DNA from: JBGUVL01 sp964370395
GTDB lineage: Bacteria; Bacillota_I; Bacilli_A; Erysipelotrichales; Erysipelotrichaceae
Assembly (NCBI GenBank): GCA_964370395.1
Contig: CAYJIZ010000009.1
Span: 1 to 64,000, forward strand
Direction: 5' to 3'
Length of the DNA stretch: 64,000 nucleotides
Shown here: positions 58,253 to 64,000 of the stretch, in pieces
Layout of the letters: every line of letters starts with the position of its first letter
Numbering within the stretch: position 1 is the first letter of the stretch
The notes under the pieces: generated by a model
Told to the model about the DNA's origin: nothing
Databases searched by the model: none
Seen by the model: only the letters and a program-made list of their open reading frames with translations
Made by a program: the position numbers and the translations under genes

Positions 58253-58846
58253 ATGAATCTACCAAATAAATTATCATTATTTCGAATCGTTTTAGTACCT
58301 GTTTTGGTGCTTGTTTATATATTCCCATATGCGCAGTTTAATATTGACGTGTATGAGTTTCGTTTTGCCTATGTTTCGTTATCACTCGTGGATATTTGCG
58401 CATTGCTTATTTTCGTTGTCGCTTCTATCACCGATTTTCTTGATGGTTATTTGGCAAGAAAACATAATCTTATTACCTCATTTGGGAAGTTTATCGACCC
58501 GATTGCAGATAAATTATTAGTAAACACGAGCTTTATTTTATTGGCGTTTAACGGAAGTGTGCCTGTTGTTGCGGTAATTGTGATGATATGGCGAGATACG
58601 ATTGTTGATGCCATTCGAATGATGGCCGCAAATAAAGGAAAAGTAATGGCAGCAGGGATGCTAGGGAAGATTAAAACCGTAGCACAGATGATTGCCATTA
58701 TTGTTTGTTTCTTGAACAATTTACCGTTTGCCTTGTTGCCATTTCCAATGGATGACTTCTTAGTTTGGTTTGCGACTTGTATTTCGGTATTGTCTGGATT
58801 TGCATACTTTAACCAAGCCAAAGATATTTTATTAGAGAGTAAATAA
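58253..58846 (+). CDS. pgsA: CDP-diacylglycerol-glycerol-3-phosphate 3-phosphatidyltransferase
   Basis: This 197-residue membrane enzyme makes phosphatidylglycerol phosphate. The CDP-alcohol phosphotransferase motif is complete (DFLDGYLARK, then GKFIDPIADKLLV). About four to five transmembrane segments are present. It begins one base after the rodZ-like stop and ends one base before cinA, so the three genes form one operon. Confidence 0.96.
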   Translation: MNLPNKLSLFRIVLVPVLVLVYIFPYAQFNIDVYEFRFAYVSLSLVDICALLIFVVASITDFLDGYLARKHNLITSFGKFIDPIADKLLVNTSFILLAFNGSVPVVAVIVMIWRDTIVDAIRMMAANKGKVMAAGMLGKIKTVAQMIAIIVCFLNNLPFALLPFPMDDFLVWFATCISVLSGFAYFNQAKDILLESK

Positions 58847-58847
58847 A

Positions 58848-59303
58848 ATGAAAGACCTGGTTGCTTTATTAATTCAAAAACAATACACAATCGCAAGTGT
58901 TGAAAGTTTGACTGCAGGGCTTTTCGCTAGTAAAATTGCGCAGGTTCCCGGAGCGAGCAAGGTTTTGTATGGTGGTTTAATCACATACCAAAGCGAGTGC
59001 AAACAAGAAGTGTTGCATGTTGATGCAAAGGTAATAAAGAAGTATGGTGTCATAAGCAAAGAAGTGGCAGATGCGATGGCTTTGCAAGGACAAAAGATGT
59101 TTGCTTGTGATGTTGTAGTTTCTTTTAGTGGCAATGCGGGACCGGATGCAATGGATGGAAAACCGGTTGGTTTAGTGCATATGGCAATTGTAGTGAAACA
59201 ACAATTGTATTCATTTGAAAATGTGTTTGCAGGGGATCGTGAAACGATACGAAATGAAGCATGTCTTTATATGTATGAAAAATTGTTAGAAATTTTAAAA
59301 TAA
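58848..59303 (+). CDS. CinA C-terminal-type (PncC-like) amidohydrolase
   Basis: This 151-residue protein contains only the CinA C-terminal domain. It shows VESLTAGLFASKIAQVPGAS, GVISKEVADAMA and VVSFSGNAGPDAMDGKPVG. Full CinA (about 415 residues) adds an N-terminal MoCF-like domain that is absent here. The domain has NMN deamidase (PncC) activity in other bacteria. It lies between pgsA and recA, the classic cinA position, and may have lost the N-terminal domain in this lineage. Confidence 0.92.
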   Translation: MKDLVALLIQKQYTIASVESLTAGLFASKIAQVPGASKVLYGGLITYQSECKQEVLHVDAKVIKKYGVISKEVADAMALQGQKMFACDVVVSFSGNAGPDAMDGKPVGLVHMAIVVKQQLYSFENVFAGDRETIRNEACLYMYEKLLEILK

Positions 59304-59322
59304 ATTACAAGATTTTAAAATT

Positions 59323-59341
59323 AAAGCATATATATTAGTAG
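59323..59341 (+). promoter_or_regulatory. Shared 19-nt leader element, recA copy
   Basis: AAAGCATATATATTAGTAG lies just before the recA ribosome binding site. The identical 19 bases occur at 62897-62915 in front of the comK-like gene. It holds a TATATT that could serve as a -10 box. Confidence 0.5.
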
Positions 59342-59351
59342 GAGGGCTGTT

Positions 59352-60365
59352 ATGGCAGAAAAGAAAAAAGTTGAAAATGTGGATCAAAAAGATGTCTTAT
59401 TAAGTGAAACAATTTCACAGATTGAAAAGCAGTTTGGTAAAGGGAGTATTATGAAACTAGGAGATCGCAGCAACGTTGATGTGGATGCGATTAGTTCTGG
59501 TTCATTAAAGATTGATGAAGCACTTGGAATCGGTGGTTATCCAAAAGGTCGTATTGTGGAAATCTATGGACCAGAATCAAGTGGGAAAACAACATTGGCA
59601 TTGCACGCGATTGCGGAAGTGCAAAAAAGAGGTGGTCGTGCTGCCTTTATTGATGCGGAAAATGCTATTGATCCTAAGTATGCACAAAACTTAGGGGTAA
59701 ATATTGAAGAATTGATTTTATCGCAACCAGATAGTGGGGAACAAGCACTTGAAATTTGTGAAATGTTGATTCGTAGTGGTGCGATTGATTTGGTTGTTGT
59801 TGACTCGGTTGCAGCATTGGTACCACAAGCCGAATTAGATGGTGAAATGGGAGATGCACAAGTAGGGTTACAAGCGCGTTTGATGTCAAAAGCGATGCGT
59901 AAGTTATCTGGAGTTATGAATCGTAGTGAATGTACTGCTATCTTCATTAACCAATTGCGTGAAAAAGTCGGAATCGTTTATGGAAATCCAGAAACGACAC
60001 CAGGTGGTAGAGCGCTTAAGTTCTATTCTTCTGTACGTTTGGATATTCGTAAAAGCGAAGCGATTAAAATTGGAACGGACATTGTTGGAAACAAAGTAAA
60101 TGTTAAGGTTGTGAAAAACAAAGTTGCGCCACCATTTAAAACAGCAGCAATTGAAATTATGTATGGGGAAGGGATTTCCTATATGGGTGAAATTTTAGAT
60201 ATGAGTGTGGACTATGATTTAATTCAAAAAAGTGGTGCTTGGTTCTCTTATAATGGAGATAAAATTGGGCAAGGAAAAGAAACCGCAAAACAATTTTTAA
60301 AAGACAATCCAGAGCTAGTAAAAACATTAGCTGAAAAAATCAAACAATTGCGTTTGGAAAAGTAG
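59352..60365 (+). CDS. recA: Recombinase RecA
   Basis: This 337-residue protein is RecA. It has Walker A GPESSGKT, AEVQKRGGRAAFIDAENAID, Walker B LVVVDSVAALVP, and the L2-type segment INQLREKVGIVYGNPETTPG. It catalyses homologous pairing and would trigger self-cleavage of the LexA-like repressor at 14069-14710. A strong AGGAGG site precedes the ATG. No copy of the LexA-like operator is seen upstream. The leader carries a 19-nt element shared with the comK-like gene. Confidence 0.99.
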   Translation: MAEKKKVENVDQKDVLLSETISQIEKQFGKGSIMKLGDRSNVDVDAISSGSLKIDEALGIGGYPKGRIVEIYGPESSGKTTLALHAIAEVQKRGGRAAFIDAENAIDPKYAQNLGVNIEELILSQPDSGEQALEICEMLIRSGAIDLVVVDSVAALVPQAELDGEMGDAQVGLQARLMSKAMRKLSGVMNRSECTAIFINQLREKVGIVYGNPETTPGGRALKFYSSVRLDIRKSEAIKIGTDIVGNKVNVKVVKNKVAPPFKTAAIEIMYGEGISYMGEILDMSVDYDLIQKSGAWFSYNGDKIGQGKETAKQFLKDNPELVKTLAEKIKQLRLEK

Positions 60366-60372
60366 AAAATGT

Positions 60373-60405
60373 GGACACATGTATAGACATGTGTCCTTTT
60401 GTTTT
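60373..60405 (+). terminator. Terminator of recA
   Basis: A perfect 10-bp stem (GGACACATGT with ACATGTGTCC, ATAG loop) is followed by TTTTGTTTT. Confidence 0.9.
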
Positions 60406-60421
60406 GAAAATGCTTTCAAAA
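60402..60421. repeat. Perfect 8-bp inverted repeat, cre-like, between recA and rny
   Basis: TTTTGAAA-ATGC-TTTCAAAA is a perfect inverted repeat. Its core differs from the cre consensus by one central base (TG for CG). It overlaps the T tract of the recA terminator and lies about 25 bases upstream of the rny -35 box. Confidence 0.5.
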
Positions 60422-60445
60422 AGAAGGGGCCTAGAGTGAAAAGGA

Positions 60446-60474
60446 TTGAATAATTATGGGAAATCTAGTATTAT
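60446..60474 (+). promoter_or_regulatory. Promoter of rny-ymdB
   Basis: TTGAAT (60446-60451) and TATTAT (60469-60474) are separated by 17 bases, upstream of rny. Confidence 0.6.
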
Positions 60475-60530
60475 ATATACATGGGTAAAACCAAATGAAA
60501 TAAGTCATTAGATGTAAGTAGGAGGATATT

Positions 60531-62084
60531 ATGGATAGTATGACTACAATCCTCTTGTCTGGTGTAGTAGGACTTTTGCTGGGTGTTATCGCGATGAGCG
60601 TAATTTCCAGAATGGGTTTAAATAAAAGTCGTCATGAAGCAGAATTAACAATTAAAGAAGCGCAAAACAAAGCTGAAACAATTGTGAAACAAGCTGAAAT
60701 CGATGGACGTACGCAAACTCATGAGATGAAGATTAATGCAGAAAAAGAGATCAAACAACGTAAAGATGAGTTGGTGGATAAAGATAACCAATTGTTACGT
60801 AGAGAAGATAATTTAAACTTTAGAGACGAAGCATTAACACAAAAAGAAGCGCAATTAGAAACGAAAAATGCGCGCTTATCTGAAAAGTTATCTATGTTAG
60901 ATGAGAAAGAAAAGGTTTTGGATGCGAAAATCGACGTTCAAGTAGAAGAGTTGGAAAGAATTTCTTCCATGTCGAGTCAAGAAGCCAAACAAGAATTATT
61001 TGGAATCGTTGAGAAACGAATGGAAAACGAAATTTTATCGTATATTAAAGATCGCGAAGACGAAGCGAAAAGCATTGCAGATGAAAAAGCGAGAAACATT
61101 ATCGCCTTATCAATTCAACGTTTATCGCAAGAAGAGTCAGTGGATCGTACGGTGTCAGTAGTAGCGTTACCAAGTGAAGAAATGAAGGGACGCATTATTG
61201 GTCGAGAGGGACGTAATATTAAAGCGATTGAACAAGCAACAGGGGTAGACTTAAATATTGATGATACACCTGAAGTAATTGAACTTTCATGTTTTGATCC
61301 AATTCGTCGTGAAACGGCAAGAATTGCATTAGAAACATTAGTAAAAGATGGTAGAATTCAACCTGGAAGAATTGAAGAAGTGGTGAATCGTGTGAAAAAC
61401 GAGATGAACAACACAATCATGAAAACAGGGGAAGATGTAATCTTTAAATTAGGGCTAGGAAAAATGGACCGCGAAATTGTGAAATTGATCGGTCGATTGA
61501 AATACCGTTATAGCTATGGACAAAATGCATTAGAGCATTCTGTTGAAGTGGCTCATTTAACAGGTATGATGGCTGCTGAGTTAGGGTTGAACCAAACTTT
61601 AGCAAAACGTGCAGGATTGTTGCACGATATTGGAAAAGCGATTGACTATGAAGTAGATGGAAGTCATGTTGAGTTAGGATATCGAATTTGTAAGAAACAT
61701 GGAGAAGATGATGTTGTATTGAATGCCATTCAATCTCACCATGGAGAAGTAGAAGCAAAATACTTAATTTCTAATTTGGTTGTGGCAGCAGATACATTAA
61801 GTGCTGCTCGTCCAGGAGCTCGTCATGAATCAATGCAAAACTACATCAACCGTTTGGAAGATTTAGAAAAATTATCGAAATCATTTGAAGGTGTGGAAAG
61901 TACGTATGCGATTCAAGCTGGTCGTGAAGTACGTGTACTTGTTAAACCAGATCGCATTGATGATCTTGCTGCTGTGAAATTAGCGAGAGAAATCAAAGAA
62001 AAAATTGAAGCGGAATTAACTTACCCTGGACAAATCAAGGTAACAGTAATTCGTGAAACAAGAGCGAACGAAGTGGCGAAATAA
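60531..62084 (+). CDS. rny: Ribonuclease Y
   Basis: This 517-residue endoribonuclease has an N-terminal membrane anchor (residues 6-27) and a long charged coiled coil. A KH domain (MKGRIIGREGRNIKAIEQAT) is followed by an HD domain (AGLLHDIGKAIDYE). It starts mRNA decay and operon processing. An AGGAGG site precedes the ATG. ymdB starts within its stop codon overlap, as in Bacillus. Confidence 0.98.
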   Translation: MDSMTTILLSGVVGLLLGVIAMSVISRMGLNKSRHEAELTIKEAQNKAETIVKQAEIDGRTQTHEMKINAEKEIKQRKDELVDKDNQLLRREDNLNFRDEALTQKEAQLETKNARLSEKLSMLDEKEKVLDAKIDVQVEELERISSMSSQEAKQELFGIVEKRMENEILSYIKDREDEAKSIADEKARNIIALSIQRLSQEESVDRTVSVVALPSEEMKGRIIGREGRNIKAIEQATGVDLNIDDTPEVIELSCFDPIRRETARIALETLVKDGRIQPGRIEEVVNRVKNEMNNTIMKTGEDVIFKLGLGKMDREIVKLIGRLKYRYSYGQNALEHSVEVAHLTGMMAAELGLNQTLAKRAGLLHDIGKAIDYEVDGSHVELGYRICKKHGEDDVVLNAIQSHHGEVEAKYLISNLVVAADTLSAARPGARHESMQNYINRLEDLEKLSKSFEGVESTYAIQAGREVRVLVKPDRIDDLAAVKLAREIKEKIEAELTYPGQIKVTVIRETRANEVAK

Positions 62085-62854
62085 TGAAATTATTATTTGT
62101 CGGTGATATCGTTGGAAGCGTTGGTCGCAATATGGTGTCCACTTACGTAAAACAGTTACGTGAAGAAAAAGGCATCGATTATGTTATTGCCAATGGAGAA
62201 AACGCAGCACATGGAAAAGGAATCACAAAAAAAATCTATCATCAGTTATTGGATAACGGTGTGGATTTGATTACGATGGGAAACCATACCTTTTCAAAAG
62301 AAACAATTTATTCATTCTTGGACGAAGCAGAACAATTGCTTCGTCCGATGAATTTACTTCCACTTGAAGGTGGACAGTATTATAAAGTAGTAAATATCAA
62401 TGGACTTAACGTATGTTTTGTGAACTTGATGTGTGAAGTATTTATGATAAAAGTAGAAGGGTCTCCTTTTGCTTGTATGGAAGAAATTTTAGATGAAGTC
62501 GATGCAGACGTGTATTTCGTAGATTTACATGGAGAAGCGACAAGTGAAAAAATTGCTTTCTCTTATTATTTTGAAAAACATGTACAAGTAGTCGTAGGGA
62601 CACATACCCATGTACAAACTGCAGATGAACGTTGTATCAATGGAACGGCGTTTATAAGTGATGTTGGAATGTGTGGAACGTATCGTAGTGTAATCGGTAG
62701 AGATATCGAGGAAGTGCTAACACGTTTTACAACAGATGAGAAAACACGCTTTACGGTTGCACAGGGGGATGGAATCTTCTGTGGTGTCATCGTGGAAATT
62801 GATGAGACAACAAAACAGGCAACAGCAATTGAACGAATTCAAATTCGACCTTAA
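62084..62854 (+). CDS. ymdB: YmdB-family metallophosphodiesterase
   Basis: This 256-residue protein has FVGDIVGSVGR, ANGENAAHGKGI, MGNHTFSKE and GTHTHVQTADERC, the metal-site motifs of the YmdB family. Bacillus YmdB hydrolyses 2',3'-cyclic nucleotides and affects biofilm and development. It overlaps rny by one base. The strong terminator after it ends the operon; no spoVS follows, unlike in spore formers. Confidence 0.94.
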   Translation: MKLLFVGDIVGSVGRNMVSTYVKQLREEKGIDYVIANGENAAHGKGITKKIYHQLLDNGVDLITMGNHTFSKETIYSFLDEAEQLLRPMNLLPLEGGQYYKVVNINGLNVCFVNLMCEVFMIKVEGSPFACMEEILDEVDADVYFVDLHGEATSEKIAFSYYFEKHVQVVVGTHTHVQTADERCINGTAFISDVGMCGTYRSVIGRDIEEVLTRFTTDEKTRFTVAQGDGIFCGVIVEIDETTKQATAIERIQIRP

Positions 62855-62880
62855 GCATCTTAAAAAAGATGCTTTTTTTT
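62853..62880 (+). terminator. Terminator of rny-ymdB
   Basis: AAGCATCTT pairs with AAGATGCTT around AAAA, followed by eight Ts. Confidence 0.88.
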
Positions 62881-62896
62881 ATGAGATTTTCAAAAA

Positions 62897-62915
62897 AAAG
62901 CATATATATTAGTAG
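62897..62915 (+). promoter_or_regulatory. Shared 19-nt leader element, comK-like copy
   Basis: AAAGCATATATATTAGTAG is identical to the recA copy at 59323-59341. In both places it sits immediately before the ribosome binding site. Confidence 0.5.
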
Positions 62916-62927
62916 AGGAGAACAAAG

Positions 62928-63365
62928 ATGCAAATGAATATTGAAGATGTCATTGCTGTATTGTACGATGCCAATACCAAAAAGCTCACATTAGTTGGAA
63001 ATACACAAGTGATCACACAATACGCAAAGCGCGTGAATCATTTACTTGACGAGCTGTGTTTACAACATGGAAGTAGTCGAGAGGGAAGAATCGCTTTTTT
63101 TGCGAACGCGTTAAACATACGTAAGAAAGTACCCTTATTAATCAGTGAGAAGTATGAAGTGATATGGATTCCTATGCATACCAAACGAAGTAAGAAGCAA
63201 GTTTGGGTTGCTTACCAACCAATCAAAAAGGTAGTGCCACTAGCTAGTGGGTGCGAAATTCATTTTAAAAATGATTTTGTTTTATGTGTAGATAGCACTT
63301 CTAGAAGTGTCAAACGACAGTTGTCGCGCTGCAAAACAATGATTAAGTTATTGCATAAAATATAG
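62928..63365 (+). CDS. ComK-like competence transcription factor
   Basis: This 145-residue protein resembles ComK, the master regulator of natural competence. It has LQHGSSREGRIAFF (compare CRFFGSSYAGRKAGTY in Bacillus ComK), then KKVPLLISEKYEVIWIPMHT and KKQVWVAYQPIKKV. It is shorter than Bacillus ComK (192 residues) and lacks the extended C-terminus. It binds DNA at K-boxes in Bacillus; no clear K-box pair was found here. A GAGGAG site precedes ATG 62928. The leader shares 19 bases with recA. The assignment is from motif similarity alone. Confidence 0.78.
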   Translation: MQMNIEDVIAVLYDANTKKLTLVGNTQVITQYAKRVNHLLDELCLQHGSSREGRIAFFANALNIRKKVPLLISEKYEVIWIPMHTKRSKKQVWVAYQPIKKVVPLASGCEIHFKNDFVLCVDSTSRSVKRQLSRCKTMIKLLHKI

Positions 63366-63386
63366 TATAATAAAGAAGGTGATAAA

Positions 63387-64000
63387 AATGGAACAAACAT
63401 TAATTTTAGTCTTATTAGCATTGTTGTTGGTTGTCGTGGTGATCTTAGTTTTCGTATTGCTGAAACAAGCGAAACCAAAAAATAATGAGGAAGTAGAAAA
63501 CATTCGCAAAGCGATGAGTGATGACTTATTTGCCTTTCAATCGAATTTAATGAACGCGATTCGTTTTGATATGAATACATTAAATGAGAACACAAGCAAT
63601 AAGATGTTACGGATGGAACATAATGTGAATGAACAATTGCATAGCAATTTAACTACGACTAGTAAAGTGTTTCAGGAAGTGATGAAACAAGTGGTGCAAA
63701 TCAACCAAGCCCAGGATCAATTGAAAGATTTGGGGTATGATATCGCAAGTTTGCATATGATTTTAAATGATAAGAAAACGCGTGGTATTTATGGGGAGAT
63801 TGAACTGTACTCCATTTTAGAAAGTGCTTTTGGTGACAATAAGCAACGATTTCAAACGCAGTATAAATTGAGTAATAATAGCATCGTTGATGCCATTATT
63901 TTTGGCAATGGTGCACTGGGTGACATTGCCATCGATTCGAAGTTCCCACTTGAGAACTTCAATCGATTACAAGATACGACATTAAGTGCTGCGCAAAAAA
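63387..64000 (+). CDS. rmuC: DNA recombination protein RmuC, 3' end outside window
   Basis: The frame is open from ATG 63387 to the window end (204 codons seen). An N-terminal membrane segment (residues 4-25) is followed by a coiled coil. The RmuC domain then begins at KKTRGIYGEIELYSILESAF and IDSKFPLENF. RmuC limits inversion of short repeats in E. coli and is a predicted nuclease-fold protein. An AAGGTG site precedes the ATG. It lies 21 bases after the comK-like gene, so cotranscription is possible. Confidence 0.93.

Noticed and set aside
59300..59351. LexA-like operator in front of recA
   Set aside because: No TGTWGA-N7-TCWACA pattern is present in the region from the end of cinA to the recA start, so recA is not claimed as a target.
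1..64000. CRISPR arrays, insertion sequences, prophage, rRNA and tRNA genes
   Set aside because: No regularly spaced repeats, transposase motifs, phage structural genes, or rRNA or tRNA signatures were recognised on reading. Small tRNAs could be missed without a covariance search.

Overview
The window is a low-GC, gene-dense bacterial chromosome segment. Gene order and families point to Bacillota (Firmicutes). Marker blocks are recU-ponA beside gpsB and rnpB, then rodZ-pgsA-cinA-recA-rny-ymdB, ftsW-rsmD-coaD, T-box leaders on valS and pheST, a B-type RNase P RNA, RNase J, RNase Y and long-form HPF. No sporulation gene is seen (for example, nothing like spoVS follows ymdB). An XRE-type LexA-like repressor and a PPDK are present. 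This fits an Erysipelotrichia-like gut Firmicute, but that placement is inference only. No rRNA, tRNA, insertion sequence, prophage or CRISPR array was recognised.

Layout. 1-6.5 kb: a sugar operon with a PRD antiterminator/activator (truncated by the window start), PTS EIIA, EIIB and EIIC, a YczE-like membrane protein and a GH38 alpha-mannosidase, suggesting uptake and cleavage of a mannosylated compound. 6.6-13.6 kb: an AlkD-like protein, an OmdA-like protein, a LysR regulator divergent from an acetyltransferase/flavoprotein/cyclophilin-like operon, a diguanylate cyclase, a GNAT enzyme and a flavodiiron oxygen reductase. 13.7-14.7 kb: a 61-residue membrane protein divergent from a self-cleaving-type repressor, with three matching 19-bp operators between them; this is the most interesting regulatory unit. 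14.7-22.4 kb: WYL regulator, ankyrin-like protein, DedA, a second AlkD-like protein, DegV, a PadR/DUF2812 pair with its own operators, a possible nuclease overlapping a DnaQ-like exonuclease, and a DUF7309-like protein.

22.4-36.7 kb: T-box-valS, ppdK under a probable CcpA (cre) site, an RmlD-like reductase/symporter operon behind a folded leader, rubredoxin, a decayed PhnB-like pseudogene, T-box-pheST, Bcp peroxiredoxin and a FetAB-like exporter. 36.7-56 kb: RNase J, peptide deformylase, ftsW-rsmD-coaD, a Na/Pi transporter behind phased Pho-box repeats, a duplicated-domain surface protein, a phosphoesterase, HPF, a phospholipase C-like protein, a DUF2779 protein, an S9 peptidase, an M20 amidohydrolase, a CpsB-like phosphatase, and PBP1A with RecU. 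56-64 kb: gpsB, rnpB, the rodZ-to-ymdB block, a ComK-like regulator and the start of rmuC.

Many genes end in convergent or bidirectional hairpin terminators. Regulation is unusually readable: LexA-like, PadR, CcpA, PhoP, LysR and two T-boxes can all be proposed from sequence. A 19-nt element is shared by the recA and comK-like leaders.
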